Shown in pieces: positions 42,156 through 54,414 of a DNA stretch of 64,000 nucleotides (positions are counted from its first letter, which is position 1; the number at the start of each line of letters is the position of its first letter). The notes under the pieces are model-generated. The model was not told the origin of the DNA and did not search any database. It saw only the letters and a program-made list of their open reading frames with translations. The stretch covers positions 618,001 to 682,000 of the forward strand of contig JAKTNV010000088.1 in the NCBI GenBank assembly GCA_022747635.1, in the 5' to 3' direction. This DNA comes from Hetaerina americana (lineage: Eukaryota > Arthropoda > Insecta > Odonata > Calopterygidae). The translations under genes were made by a program, and so were the position numbers.

Positions 42156-42329
42156 TTCTAGACCGTAGGTTTGAATACAGCTTAGATTGCAACCTAAGCA
42201 TCGTACCAATAAAGAAAATAAATTGTTACTAGTTGCTAATAATATGTTCAATTCTTTTTCAATACTCGGGATATTCGCACTAAGGAAACTTTAAGTCACA
42301 GAGACAAGAAATAGGAACTTAGAAGAGGT

Positions 42330-42620
42330 TCTAGGAGCGAAGGTTAAATTACAGATTGAAGCTATTGCATAAATTGGAAGGAAGTCTGATGCTGAATATG
42401 TATTATGAACCCCATTTTACAACGGATGGAGAGATCATGTTAATGAAATTAGAGAGATGAAATTAGTGTAGAATAGATAGATTTAAGATGCCATTTTTTC
42501 CACGAACGATAGGGGATCTTAAGAATATTATCCGAGGCGGTAGGGTCTTGTTCGGGTAAAAATTAGTCTGGTGTGTATACACTCCCTGCCACACACCCTA
42601 TTGGAGGCCCGCAGAGTGCA
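42330..42620 (+). pseudogene. Diverged LINE-A C-terminus and 3' end
   Basis: GGAGCGAAGGTTAAATTACAG, GAAATTAGAGAGATGAAATTAG, AGATAGATTTAAGATGCCATTTTTTCC align with 58330-58500. It ends with CCTGCCACACACCCTATTGG and GGCCCGCAGAGTGC, a decayed terminal hairpin. Confidence 0.6.
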
Positions 42621-42695
42621 TAAATAAATAAATAAATATATATATATACATATGTGTGTGTATATATATACATGTATATATATATATAATATACA
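42620..42695. repeat. (TA)n/(AAAT)n microsatellite
   Basis: AATAAATAAATAAATATATA leading to TA and TG runs. Confidence 0.85.
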
Positions 42696-42966
42696 ATGGA
42701 CGAATGAATTGAGTTTCCCCTCTTTTACGCTCGCTTTCAAATCGTTCAAATGGCGATTTCGTGCCGTGCTTTCATGGGATCCGCCCGTTAACTCTCGACC
42801 GCCTAGAGAGGTCAAGGGTAAAGAAAAATTGAAAAAGAAGGGGATGTTGGTAGGTCTTGCGTTAAGGGTGGTAAGCCATATCCTACGCCAGGGGTAGTAT
42901 TTGTTTATACGTTTTGAGTGTGAGAGGGTTAATCTTAAACCAAGCACTCTACCGAAGTACGTGCTT

Positions 42967-43873
42967 AAGAGGGCGGTTCAATAAGTACCCGTGTTATAAA
43001 TGAAGAAACCATTTTTTCAAAAACTTTTTTTATATTTTTCAACATAGTTCCCTTTCAGAAAAAAATACTTCTCCCAACGTTCCGGCCATTTTTTAACCCC
43101 TCCAAAAAATAGGATTTGTCGAACTCTCCAAAATAGGCCTCTGTCTCGGCAATAACTTTCTCGTTTGAGCTTAATTTTCCCCGCGAGCCATTTCCTCATG
43201 TTAGGAAATGAGAAAAAGTCGCAGGGAGCCAGATCGGGTGAATACGGGGGGTGCGGCAGCAATTCATAACGTAGTTCATGCAGTTTGGCGGCGACAACTC
43301 CGGGATCAGCTTGTTGTCCACCGTGAGTAATCGCGGCACCCATCGGGCCGACAATTTTTTCATTGCCAACTTATCATGTAAAATATTAATTACCGTTCCG
43401 GTCAACACACCCACGGACTCTGCTACTTCGCGCACTTTCGTTCGTCGATCAGCGAGAATCATGGCGTTGACTTTTTGAATAATTTCCTTGGTAACCACGT
43501 CTGCCGGGCGTCCTAGTCGCTCCTCATCAAAAACAGATTTTGCCCACGTTTAAATTCGTTGAACCAATATCTAACTGTGGTCACAGATGGCGAAGTATCC
43601 TTATAAACAGTAGCCAAATTTGCTTTATCTCCTCGATTTCTTCCCAACCAAAAACGAAAAGCGAAATACCGAACGATATTGCTCTTTTTAAATCTTAGCG
43701 AAAATCACGAAACATGTCTTACTCGAATGGCTGCCAAATCCAAAATAACCTTAAATCAGTCTGAAATTTGTTTCACCGTCGTTTGATAGATGGTAGCACA
43801 CAAGGATAGCATAAACTTCCCTCAGGAACGCCCTTCGTCGTCAAACACGGGTACTTATTGAACCGCCTTCGCA
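42967..43873 (-). pseudogene. Irritans-like mariner, internally deleted
   Basis: Ends are inverted repeats: GGCGGTTCAATAAGTACCCG at 42972 and its complement ending about 43869. Coding on the minus strand: 'YKDTSPSVTTVRYWFNEFKR', then the frame 43498-43196 with 'EIIQKVNAMILADRRTKVRE' and 'KKLSARWVPRLL' (the WVPHEL-like motif). A deletion follows, then 'ELLPHPPYSPDLAPCDFFSF' and 'WPERWEKYFFLKGNYVEKY'. The segments carrying the first and second catalytic Asp are gone; only the third (APCDF) remains. Stops interrupt the N-terminus. About 0.9 kb against ~1.3 kb for a full element. Confidence 0.85.
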
Positions 43874-43914
43874 TTCCAAAAACGTGTGGCGTATAGGCAG
43901 CATAGAACATAGAG

Positions 43915-43995
43915 ACATACATCCAACGTCTTTCGTCATACATCGGACCTTTCCACTTGTCGGGTGGATGCTGCAACCACTTGTGCTATCCATTT
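43915..43995 (-). repeat. tRNA-derived repeat T1, partial left arm of foldback 3
   Basis: CGGACCTTTCCACTTGTCGG and GTGGATGCTGCAACCACTTG are the antisense T1 middle and A-box regions. Pairs imperfectly with 44040-44110. Confidence 0.55.
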
Positions 43996-44039
43996 GAGCT
44001 CTTGCTGAGAATTGCTGGTATTTTGTATTATCTCATTGT

Positions 44040-44230
44040 AAATTGCGTTGCCTCGATAGGTCAAGCGGTTAGAGCATCCGCCCGGCAAGTGATCAGGTGA
44101 TCCGGTGATTAAGTCCCGGTCAAGGAAATATTTTTGCGCTTGTGATCTGCTCAACTCTTCCTTCCCCACCTCTCCTTTGTTCGTCCTTTATATGTGTTTC
44201 TATATCTTTTCCTTATATCTATTTCCATGT
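44040..44230 (+). mobile_element. tRNA-derived repeat T1, right arm of foldback 3
   Basis: CTCGATAGGTCAAGCGGTTAG, CATCCGCCCGGCAAGTGATC, a decayed B box (GGTGATTAAGTCCCGG), then CTTGTGATCTGCTCAACTC and TTCGTCCTTTATATGTG. Confidence 0.7.
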
Positions 44231-44234
44231 AATA

Positions 44235-44910
44235 AATTAAATGAATTAATGTAATAAATATATATAGATAATTGCACAATACGAACATTTATGTGAAAAT
44301 ATATAACCAGGTTTATTCTCCTCTTATTTATAGTGACTTAATAAATAATAAATGAAATGAAATGCATGTACGGTCGCTCACTGCATGACTGGGGAATCCT
44401 TTTCTTTAAATTTAAAACTCTGAGGGATCCAACTGAATGAGAAATTCATTCGAGCAGAGTTCGTGGATCTCGGTTGGAAGTGCACTGAGTGGGAATGCCA
44501 TTAATTTATAATTTGTAGCGAAGCAACGGATGTGATAGAGAAGGGAGGGATTGATGGAGAAGGATTCGGACCGACCATCGGCTCTCCCGGCCGTCAAACG
44601 TCCGACTTCCCTAATTCCCAACTTCGTCCTTCAATCCGAAATCTATCTCTCGTCCCTTACCGCACGTCAACCAACTTCTCTCGAAATCCCCACTTGCAGG
44701 CGGGCATAGTACGTAGTACTACCATCCCCACAGACTCAAGGCGAATCCACCTTTTAAGGTTTAAAGAGACAAAAAAATCTGGTCATATCGACTTAAACTC
44801 GATTATCTTCATATTCAATTTGGGTTTTTCCGACCCGTGACAGGTTCACTCACGGATGGTTCCCATGCCTGTCCGTCACGACGGTTTTTTAATGCTTTCT
44901 ACACCTTCAC
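44235..44910. other. Unannotated stretch
   Basis: A 102-codon plus-strand frame (44532-44840) has no recognisable domain. Confidence 0.25.
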
Positions 44911-44914
44911 AATA

Positions 44915-45045
44915 TCCAGAAATCATTCGCAAAGGCGTGCGGCGGGTTGTGTTGGGTCATCAGCCAATAAATAGAATGCACCTACATGCAAAATAACAAA
45001 TGAAATGCAAATTCACATCCACAAAGACAAATATATTCATGCCAA
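44915..45045 (-). repeat. LINE-A 3' end, decayed
   Basis: TTCGCAAAGGCGTGCGGCGG, GTTGTGTTGGGTCATCAGCC and then ACATGCAAAATAACAAATG of the antisense 3' UTR. Confidence 0.55.
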
Positions 45046-45066
45046 AACCTATATTAACTTAAAACC

Positions 45067-45086
45067 AGCATATATATTTATATATA

Positions 45087-45160
<74 letters not shown>
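45067..45160. repeat. (TA)n microsatellite
   Basis: TA run in which the mariner at 45163 inserted at a TA. Confidence 0.95.
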
Positions 45161-45162
<2 letters not shown>

Positions 45163-45165
<3 letters not shown>

Positions 45166-46369
45166 GGTCGCACCCAAAAGTGGTAGGACTGATTTTCTCT
45201 GGCACGAACGGAGCGGTTGAGGGGGGTCTGCCTGGCAGAGTAAGGTGGAGGGGGCTCTGAGCAACAGACCGACACCAACCTCAGTCGCCTGCGGGCTGTC
45301 GTTGAGTGAGGACAGCGTTTTTAGTGAAGCAAGTTTTTTGTCCGCGTTGAAAAACAAAATGAATCTGAATTTAGAGCAACGTTATTCCGTGAAGTTTTGT
45401 ACGAAACTCGGGAAGACGGCAACTCAGACCCTCGATATGATCAAGCAGGCTTATGGGGACACTAAATGTGGACAGAGTGAGGACACTGCTGAACACAGAC
45501 CGACGCTTAACCAGTGAAGAAATTGCAGACCAGTTGGGTCTGTCTGCATCCAACGTCCAACGCATTATTTCACAGGATTTGGCCATGCGCAAGGTGTGCG
45601 CCAAGATGGTGCCGAAAATTCTGAGTGTCGACCAACAGGCAACGCGTGTGCGCATTTCCGAAGAAGTGTTAGCCAATTTGCACCGAGTTGAAAATTGTTT
45701 GGACAATGTGATAACTGGTGATGAAACATGAGTTTTTCAATATGACCCCGAAACGAAAAGACAATCCGCGGAATGGCACACTTCCGTGTCCCCACGTCCA
45801 AAAAAGGCTCGCATGAGCAAATCAAAAATCATAATGATGTTGATTGTGTTTTTCGACCGTAATGGAGTGGTTCACAAGGAGTTTGTCCCACCAGAGGAGA
45901 CTGTGAATGCGAAATTTTACGTGCAGGTGCTCACCCGCCTCCGAGAACGCGTGAAAAGATTCCGACCGGCCATCGCAAACTGCTGGGTGCTTCATCATGA
46001 CAACGCGCCGTGCCATGGCGCGCTCGTCGTCAAACAGCTCCTGGCTAAATACGGCGTTGCCACGTTGCCGCACCCGGCCTATTCTCCCGATCTGGCACCA
46101 CCGGACTTCTTCTTCTTCCCCCTGATGAAAAGACAGCCCAAGGGACGACGTTTTGACTCAATAATGGCCGTTCAAGAGGCTTCGACGAGGGTCATCAACG
46201 GTATCCCCAAACAAAATTTCCAGCGGGGGTACGGGGAATGGGAGCAACGTTATACAAAGTGTGTAGCAGCTCAAGGAGCATACTTTGAAGATTATTTAGT
46301 CGATGGTAGTATATCGTCAATAAAATTCTTGTAAAAAAATCAGTCCTACCACTTTTGGGTGCTTCCCTG
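45163..46369 (+). mobile_element. Near-full-length mariner (DD34D) in a TA tract
   Basis: A 1207-bp element with TA on both sides (45161-45162, 46370-46371). Inverted ends: AAGGGTCGCACCCAAAAGTG and, as complement, CAGGGAAGCACCCAAAAGTG, continuing GTAGGACTGATTTT; about 31 bp with three mismatches. A different mariner lineage from 35733-37058. Confidence 0.92.
45359..46334 (+). pseudogene. Mariner transposase, N-terminal deletion and one stop
   Basis: Starts MNLNLEQRYSVKFCTKLGKT at 45359 and runs to 'IKQAYGD'. There about 38 codons are missing (the second half of HTH1 and the RSGRPS linker, compared with 35935-37008) and the frame shifts. It resumes with 'LNVDRVRTLLNTDRRLTSEE', 'CAKMVPKILSV', then GDET followed by TGA in place of the conserved Trp (45729-45731). 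The rest (to 46334) is open and keeps 'VLHHDNAPCHGALVVKQLLA' and 'AYSPDLAPPDFFFFPLMK' with 34 residues between the second and third catalytic Asp. The first Asp (GDET) is also present. Inactive as it stands; the catalytic domain is otherwise well preserved. Confidence 0.9.
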
Positions 46370-46396
46370 TATACTAGTATATAGACCACATATATA

Positions 46397-46776
<380 letters not shown>

Positions 46777-46779
46777 GCT

Positions 46780-47900
46780 GCTCAAACACTGTAGGTTCTG
46801 CGACTGCATGCCAACGGACAACAGGATGTTAGCGTGGAAGTTTCTATGCCCTACGAGTATAAGTCGAGGCTACTGGAAAATGAAGAGTTTCTTACGAAGA
46901 TTATATCATTTCAGAAGAATATTTGCTACATTATCTTAATTCTGAGGACGAACAGAAAAACCTCTGCGAGAAAAGCAGCCCTAAACCTAAAACCCTAACC
47001 AACACACAAAAAAAGGCCAAAATTATGGATTCTGATGGTAAGGTCATGGTCAGAACATTTTTATACCGTCAGTGCAATTTATTTGAGCATGTCGTACCAT
47101 CAGACACAATTGTGGGTGGAGCAGATTCAAGTATTTGCGGGAAAAGGTAATTTCAAGAATATTTTAAATTCAATGAGACCACATAAAAAAGCAGAGAGCT
47201 GCTCCACGAAAAAGCATGTCGCAAATGTTGTTGGAGAATGTGTCACAACGATTTACGTTCGACGTGTGTTTCTGATGTTGTCTATACTCCACAATTGTCC
47301 CATTTGACCTTTTCTTATTCTTCAAATTGAAGAAAAATCTTCACGGAAATCGTTTTTCATCATCAGAAACAGGCGTCGGCGAACTGAACATGTTTCAACT
47401 TGCAACGGCTACTTTCGTCCAACAAAACCGATTCTTTTCCATCATTTTCTTCGTCTTTCGTCTTTCGAGGAATCATGAGGCATTTTTTAATCCCGTTTAA
47501 CTCTCTTACCCTCTCCACGCCCTTCTCTCCGTGTCGGACTCTAAATTTTGGATAGAAAAAAAAAACGAAAAAAAAATAGATTTTTTTCTCTTGGTGTCCT
47601 CTACAATTCGATGGATTGGTGGATTAAGAAGGAAGGCTGTCGAAGTCACTCAGTCTTGCGGAAGCGGACAGGAGTGAGGGAGGCTTTAGTTACCCTTTTC
47701 TCGGCGTTACTAACCCCTGATTCGCTCTCCTCTAACCCCTCCCCCACCCAGCTTTTTGCCACGAATTAATCCCCAGGATTCCCTCCCAACGCCGAAATCG
47801 TCAGCCAGAAATCCGTTTGCATAAATTTGATTTAAATCTGGACATTGATTTCTTATTGGATATATCAAGGGTCCGTGTTCTCCGAATCAGATCTTCTTAT
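46780..47900. other. Unannotated; possible mariner remnant at 47035-47470
   Basis: A stretch around 47290-47360 can be read as 'FFKLKKNLHGNRFSSSE', which resembles the F.KLKK.L.G.RF segment after the third Asp of mariner transposases. The frames are broken and no TIR is seen, so this is weak. Confidence 0.25.
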
Positions 47901-47904
47901 ATGT

Positions 47905-48695
47905 AATACTTTAGTTTGTCAGTCAGCCAAGGGATTGCTAGTACTGCTGAGTGAATTAGAAATTCAGTGCGATAGATACGGGATGAGAATCAAAATTAAT
48001 AAAATAAAGGTTATCCGCTTTTCAAGAAAGAAAAAGGCTAAGCTTAACATTACAATAGGAGGGCAAAAACTAGAGCAGGTAGAACAGTTTACGTATCTCG
48101 GTAGTGTTTTGGACCAACTCGGCCAAAGTAGTACGGACGTAAGGAGAAGAATTGCGCTAGGCAAAGAGGCTTTCACAAGGAGGGAGTTGATGAGAGGGAC
48201 GTTGAGTAAGGATGTTAAGAAAAGACTCGTAAAAACTTTGATATGGAGCGTAGCTATACAAAACGTGGTAATTGAAGCAGGAGGAAAGACGTAGACTGGA
48301 GGCTTTTGAAATGTGGGTGTGGAGAAGAATGGATAAGTTGAAATGGACGGAGAAGAAAACAAATGAGGAAGTACTTGGTATGGCGGGCGAAGAGAGGGGT
48401 TTGTTGGGAGAAATCCTATGGAGGCAGGAAAAGTGGATGAAGGGCGTATTGATCGGCAGTGAGATATTGAAGACTGTAATAGAGGGGAGAATGCTAGGCA
48501 AACTAGGAAAGGGCAGGAATAGGACATGTGCTGGAAGGAATGAAGGGAGGAAGGAAGTACACGTATACGGCGATGAAGAGGGACGTGTTGAAGAATAGAA
48601 TGTTGGGATGCGTTTTGGTAGGAGGAACAAAATATTTATTTGGAAGTTGTGTCCATCCGAAATCTACCTTGACTGTTAGATAACCTAATAGGAAT
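47905..48695 (+). pseudogene. LINE-B 3' half (RTE-like)
   Basis: Frames 47845-48294 and 48272-48598 encode 'LVCQSAKGLLVLLSELEIQC', 'LEQVEQFTYLGSVLDQLGQS', 'LMRGTLSKDVKKRLVKTLIW', then, after a deletion and frameshift near 48260, 'RLEAFEMWVWRRMDKLKW' and 'EEVLGMAGEERGLLGEILWR'. The 3' UTR ends near TTAGATAACCTAATAGG. Begins inside the region just after the catalytic box, which is absent. Confidence 0.82.
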
Positions 48696-48699
48696 AGTC

Positions 48700-50030
48700 C
48701 ATAATTTGAAAGATATGACCCAAATATTTATTTGAATGAATGAATATTAGGTTAGTTGAACGCTAGTGTCGTAGTTATGGTTTTAAGAACTGGCACTTCT
48801 GTCTGGATACCCCGCGTGTGTTAATATGGATACCCGTTTACCATAACGCAATATAATTGTTGCGTTATTCAGGTTAAATATATAATTGAATACAAAATTA
48901 TTCACAAATATATAAATAAGAGAAAATTTAACAAAATAAAATTCAAATTAGAATCGAAAGGGTACTTTAAATTCTTCAAAATATAATAAAAAAGAGTCGA
49001 TAGTCGGATAAAACGCAGTAATGCTAACAGGTTTTGCTCGTAGCCAGAGCCATCCAAATACAGGATATTGAATATCATTTTGTCTATGCTGTTATTATGT
49101 CTACAAATTGGTTGGGCAATTTTTTATACGGTGTTTGAGGTATTTTCAAGAAAAAAAATTAACATTGCATGTTTCATAAACAATCATTGACTGTCTTCAA
49201 TAAAAATTTTAATAATATTAAATCAAAAATATATTGAATTTTTTTTAAATATAAAATAATATATAATGACGTACATAACTCAAATTGCATTTTGTTTTCT
49301 CGTCTTAAAAATTATTCACTTAAATTATACTGATAAAAAAACGAAAATTGTATTAGAATCATTTCCATTGAATGTTTTTTTCTCGCAGACGTATGTTGGG
49401 GTATTTTAAAAACACATATTAATTAATCAAATACGCTATTACTTATATTTACGACTTAACAGGGGATATTGTGGGTCACCTTAAAACCTTAATAAGAATT
49501 TAAGCAGTACTAAATTCAGTAATTTGTTCAGGTTGTCTGAAATCGGGCAATTCAAAAAGGGAGGTATCTTATTCCTTAAATGAATTGAATTAGATCTTCT
49601 GTGCGCCGAAAACAGTGAAGAAAATAATTTTTAATTTGAGTCTGCCACTCACAGATGAGTTCGGAAAGTTTAAAGACGATTGTTGGGTCGTATTTGTCGC
49701 CTACAAACAACTGTTTTATTTAAATGTTATTTTTTGCATTTTTTTTAAAAGGCATAGCAAAATAAATGATTTGAACAAAATGAAGAGTATGAAGAGTAAG
49801 ATAAAATCAGGAAGACATATTTGGCAACATTAAATGATTTTTATGTCATTACGTGCTCATTTTTCCATGATCTTACTTTATCCAAATTTTCACTATTTCC
49901 ACGGACGACCTCTCTAGTTTTATTTCAATGAACACTACTCCCGTGGTACCATTAGGATTAACAACAGTTTCAACGAAATCGTTTAAGAAATATGCTCGAA
50001 AAGTTAAGAAAGAGACTTAATCTGGAAGAT
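48700..50030. other. Unannotated AT-rich stretch
   Basis: Very AT-rich. No gene, TIR pair or tRNA-like box recognised. The 72-codon frame at 49615-49833 has no motif. Confidence 0.4.
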
Positions 50031-50034
50031 TTAT

Positions 50035-50905
50035 TATTATTTGTATTGCAGTCTACCATTGGAAGTAGGTTTTTGGAATGGACAGAGACTGAACATTTCT
50101 ACATTATTGTGCTTCGTCTACCAAGAAAAGAACTTGGCATCCCAACTTTCTATTATATTCCTTACCGTTCCCTAAAATTCTTTCCTCTTACCCTCCTGAC
50201 ATTTCTTCCCATTGCCTAGCATTCTCCCTTCTATCACAGCCATTCCATTTTCACAAAACATTCTCTGAATCCATCTTTCCAGCCTTATTTTAAACTTTCA
50301 CCAACAAATCCCTCTCTTCCCCTTTCAACATGAATAGAACTTCTTCTTTGTTTTACTTTTCGTGCATTTCACCTTCTCCATCCTTCTCCACAACAATATT
50401 TCGAAAAGCTTCCATTATACGCCTGTGGTTTGGCTCCAAGTATAATTATGTCCCAGCTCCAAATCCAAGTTTTGACGAGTCTTTTCTGAATATCCTTACT
50501 CAACGTCCCTGTCATCAATTCCCTCCACCTTGCGAAAACTTCTTTGCCTATTGGAATTCTTCTCCTTATTTCTCTTCCACTTTGACCATTTTGGTCCAAA
50601 ACACTTCCGAGATTCGTAAACTGTTCTTTTTGCTCTAGTTTTGGCCCCCTTATTTCAATGCTAACATTACCCTTTCTCTTTCTGGAAAATTTCATAAACT
50701 TTCTTTTATTTATATTGATTCTCATCCTATATCTGTCGCACTGAATTTCCAATTCACTCAGCAATGCTTGCAACCCCTTGGCTGACTGACAAATTACAGC
50801 TTGGTCATTAGCAAACATAACTGATTTTACGTATTCCCATCTGAATTCCATTTATACCTCTAGTTCTTCCCATTTCTCTTTTACCTATTAAGTATATCTC
50901 GTATC
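50035..50905 (-). pseudogene. LINE-B 3' half
   Basis: The minus-strand frame 50851-50369 encodes 'VKSVMFANDQAVICQSAKGL' (catalytic box FAND in place of FADD), 'LLSELEIQCDRYRMRININK', 'RRRIPIGKEVFARWRELMTG' and 'KDIQKRLVKTWIW', then breaks. The remaining C-terminus and 3' UTR continue to about 50035 in broken frames. Confidence 0.8.
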
Positions 50906-50909
50906 AATG

Positions 50910-51380
50910 TATTGAGAAGTATCACTTTTGATATAAACGTTGATTATTGGGATTAAAAACTACAAATTAAAAATTAGAAGATTTCTGTTCTTTGTTAATT
51001 TATTTTAAGACCAATTTAGTGCTACATTAATCTAAAGCCCCCCTTCCACCATAATGCCTACTCCTCTAAGAATAAGCGCAGAAGAAACAACCCATCTGAA
51101 CATTTTCCTTTTCAATATGCAGTGCTTCGTTCCCATTTCGATTGCCCTGACAGGTCTCCGCAAGGATAGAGAAGGATTTGAAATGGCTGTCGAAAGGTTG
51201 GGGAATCGACAATGCGGCAATAAATAATTCAACCTGCCCATTTCTCCAAGGTTATCAGGTAGGATTGGAAGGGAATATAGAGTGACCCTCGGAGCGGGGA
51301 GAAAGATATTTTACTCGGTGAAATAGGAGAGATATGACTACATAGATCTGATAGTTAAGTGAGAGAGATGGTGAAAATTT
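50910..51380. other. Unannotated stretch
   Basis: Nothing recognised. The minus-strand 69-codon frame is probably chance. Confidence 0.35.
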
Positions 51381-51383
51381 AAA

Positions 51384-51386
<3 letters not shown>

Positions 51387-51436
<50 letters not shown>

Positions 51437-51467
51437 TGTATATATATATACACTGTATATATATATA

Positions 51468-51525
<58 letters not shown>
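51387..51525. repeat. (TA)n microsatellite with CTGTA interruptions
   Basis: TA run interrupted by ATACTGTATATA units. Confidence 0.95.
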
Positions 51526-51527
<2 letters not shown>

Positions 51528-51612
51528 AGACGACAGCCGTGCTGTCGAAACGTAAAATAACAAATTGTGAGTGTCCTTTCTTTGTGTCTCTATATTCTAA
51601 AAAACTACATCT
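51528..51612 (+). repeat. Dispersed repeat R6, copy 1
   Basis: AGACGACAGCCGTGCTGTCG followed by AAACGTAAAATAACAAATTG and GAGTGTCCTTTCTTTGTGT. A clean 5-bp stem (GACAGC..GCTGTC) precedes GAAAC. Copy 2 is at 62066-62160. The sequence before the stem (AAGACGA) is one step from the hammerhead CTGANGA core. Confidence 0.55.
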
Positions 51613-51659
51613 GTGTTTTTATATATTTATATATATATATATATATACACATATGTATA

Positions 51660-51850
51660 TATTCATTCACATGGATATAGATGTAAGGAAGGGGATAGGA
51701 ACACAATTAAAAGATGAACGCAGGATAGCAAGGGAAGGCTGAATCGAACAGATCACAAGTTCCAAACATATTTCCGTGACCGAGACTTGAATGCAGGATC
51801 TTTCGACTTGCCGGACCGATGCTCTAAGTATGTGCAAGTCGATGTTGTGG
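51660..51850 (-). mobile_element. tRNA-derived repeat T1, single copy
   Basis: Antisense T1: AGGGGATAGGAACACAATTAAA-type end, GAATCGAACAGATCACAAG, TTGAATGCAGGATCTTTCGA, CTTGCCGGACCGATGCTCT. Flanked on its tail side by a TA run at 51627-51660. It has no partner arm. Confidence 0.65.
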
Positions 51851-51854
51851 TGCT

Positions 51855-52755
51855 TAAAAATAAGGATAATCCACTTAGTAGAATAGAGGGATGATATTTT
51901 ATCAATTAAGAGGTCAAATACCTATATCTCACCCTAAATCACCAACGCGCAGTAAACTTTTCACTGGTATGAATATATCACAGAAAATATCAAATTTGCT
52001 TTTATTAGTATAGGAATTGCGGCGCTGCAGCCCGAATATATACCAGTATATCGGTAATGCTCATTATCATTGCCACGCATGCATTACCAAATACACCGTA
52101 TCGGTCGTCTCCCGTGACTTTGTGAATAATTTAATTTATGGCGGAATTCCACCTCATATACTTCGTTTATATCGTATGGTTAATTTTTTGTTGAGGTTTG
52201 CACTTGGGCATTGCGTTATTTCGTTTGATTGATTCTTGAAATTTTGTGTTTCGGGGGGAATTATAGATATGCCGAGGGATCAAACACTCCGATATTACTG
52301 GTCTAAATTTGTGAAACTAGATACAGGTCTCATAGCTATATTTTTTCTGTTATAATGTCGGCCAAATGTTTGCTTATGTAAGGTTAATGATTAAGTTTGA
52401 CTTCTGCTTATTTACATACGGTCCTAAGAAAAGTTGTTCATAAAAAACCTTAGGAAATCATTAACTCTCTTCAATGGCTGTTTTAGTTTTAATTCTATTT
52501 AAACAGAAAAAAATGTGGCGTCCCAATTGTTAAATGCAAGTAGTCACACCATTACGCATATTTAGCATATACGCTGATTATTTAAGCATAAAACCTGGAG
52601 AAGGATGTAAAACAATAAAAAAAAAATTCTGAATATTACAAATATAGTAGTTTCTGAACAACGCCATCTTATTTATTTGAATTTATATTTATGGCCACAC
52701 TATTGTCATGTTTAAAACTGAGAGGAACGGTAAAATAGTCAATAAAAATTGTTTA
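51855..52755. other. Unannotated AT-rich stretch
   Basis: No gene or repeat recognised. Confidence 0.35.
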
Positions 52756-52757
52756 CG

Positions 52758-52759
52758 GG

Positions 52760-52822
<63 letters not shown>

Positions 52823-52831
52823 ATATATATA
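52758..52831. repeat. (TA)n microsatellite
   Basis: TA run immediately before an S2 SINE. Confidence 0.95.
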
Positions 52832-53065
52832 TGGGCAGAGCGTTAGGCTGCTGACCGGAGGGTCCCGGGCAAGGCTCCCTTGGCACCTGCAGCAGCTCCA
52901 CCCAAGCTAAAGTGATTTTTTGGGTACCAGATCTTCCTGGGAAACTATAACCGGTACAGGGGAAGGAACCGGCCCCCCTACCCTGATGTGTGAATTTCAC
53001 ACGCCGTATAGGGCTTAGTACTGGGTGAACTCTACCATCACGTACTAAACCGACATTCGGGTTGA
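52832..53065 (+). mobile_element. SINE S2, most complete copy
   Basis: tRNA-like head GGGCAGAGCGTTAGGCTGCTG with GAGGGTCCCGGGCAAGGCTC, then the body AGCTCCACCCAAGCTAAAGT, GGGTACCAGATCTTCCTGGG, GGAACCGGCCCCCCTACCCT, GTGTGAATTTCACACG and TTCGGGTTGATTACTC. Flanked by TA tracts on both sides. Confidence 0.7.
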
Positions 53066-53079
53066 TTACTCTGTTTACG

Positions 53080-53080
53080 G

Positions 53081-53121
<41 letters not shown>

Positions 53122-53148
53122 TTATATATGTATATATATATATATTTA

Positions 53149-53202
<54 letters not shown>

Positions 53203-53213
53203 TATATATATAT
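53080..53213. repeat. (TA)n/(CA)n microsatellite
   Basis: Interrupted TA run ending in CACACACACACA and TA. Confidence 0.95.
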
Positions 53214-53264
53214 ACCTATTCACACATTCAAACTTTCCCTTTCCCCTTTCTCCCGTGTTTGTCT

Positions 53265-53410
53265 TGATTAGAGCAACGGCCCGGCAAGTCGAAAGATTCA
53301 GTGTTCAAGCCCTGGGAAAGAAATATATTTGCTTTTTGTGATCGGTGAAATATTTTTGCACTTGTGATCCGCTCGATTCCTCCTTCTCCACCTCTATATA
53401 TTCCTGTATT
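53265..53410 (+). repeat. tRNA-derived repeat T1, partial
   Basis: GCCCGGCAAGTCGAAAGATTC, a decayed B box (GTGTTCAAGCCCTGG) and TTGTGATCCGCTCGATTCC. The A-box side is degraded. A short internal duplication of GTGATCxG..AAATATTT is visible. Confidence 0.55.
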
Positions 53411-53414
53411 ATTC

Positions 53415-54370
53415 AGTTATTTTCTAGATAAGAATAGAAAACAACTCTGAATGAAACGCGCCATATTTTTTTAGTACTGGTATAGAATTGTACACCGTAT
53501 TGCTGCCATAAATGGAATTAGGAGAAACTGTAATAAACCAATTAGAGTTTTATTTATTATTTAGAGCTCCCATCCAATTTAAGTCACGGGGATGATAAAA
53601 GTGAGAATGATTGAGAACAATTATGTGATGGTAAAACATATATTTGTTCTAAGCTCTTATGAAAAATTGTAGGTTTTTGGTTTGACTTTTTTCTTCGTTT
53701 TCCGAATTCAATAAAGTTAATCGTGCAAAGATTATACCACCAGAGGTAGCGGGGTTAAAAGTATTTGTTGATCCTGACGTGTCATAATAAACGTCCAGCG
53801 TCGTGATGAGCGTTGTCGTTGGGCGAACGGGAGAATGATGACCATTCTCATGTTCAGCATTTTTTAAATCGAATTTTTTTACTTAGAAAACGCGATTTCA
53901 ATGCATAACATATTTTTTATGAACAATTCAAGGGAATCCAAAAATTTTTAACCGTCATAAATTCTTATCCTTGTATAACAAGGCTAACATTCTTACGTGC
54001 CTTCTTACGAACTTAATGCGTCGTTATTGCACCGGTTGAGCGAAGAAATTTAAAAGAAACTTCTCTTCCATCAAGACAATACACAGATGCGCACGCCTGC
54101 GCAGTTTGGATGGCGAAAATAACGAAATTAAAGTTTTTACCTACTTCTACATGCAATACAATTATATACATACAATTACATATCGTATAACATACGTATT
54201 AACCAAATTTAATTTGTCTATTATTTACTAAGGAAATAATTGAAGTATTCACTTATGATAGAGAAATAAGATTATTTTGAATTTAGGATCGAAATTTCTG
54301 CGATTGGAATTTTAAGGAAAAAAACAATTGAACGGCTGAGAATTAAAATATGCCGTGAAGAACTTTTCTT
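53415..54370. other. Unannotated AT-rich stretch
   Basis: Nothing recognised. Confidence 0.35.
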
Positions 54371-54380
54371 TTCAATATTT

Positions 54381-54411
54381 ACGTTTCTCTTGGAAACATT
54401 TTCATCATCAG
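54381..54411 (-). other. Hammerhead-like core (CTGATGA...GAAAC)
   Basis: On the minus strand: CTGATGA (54411-54405), a GAAA/TTTC stem, GAAAC (54387-54383). No clear GTC with a helix III follows, so it is weaker than the 40.5-kb pair. Confidence 0.25.
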
Positions 54412-54414
54412 AAA

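Noticed and set aside
47964..48630. Minus-strand frames of 157 and 187 codons
   Set aside because: Antisense shadows of the plus-strand LINE-B polymerase.
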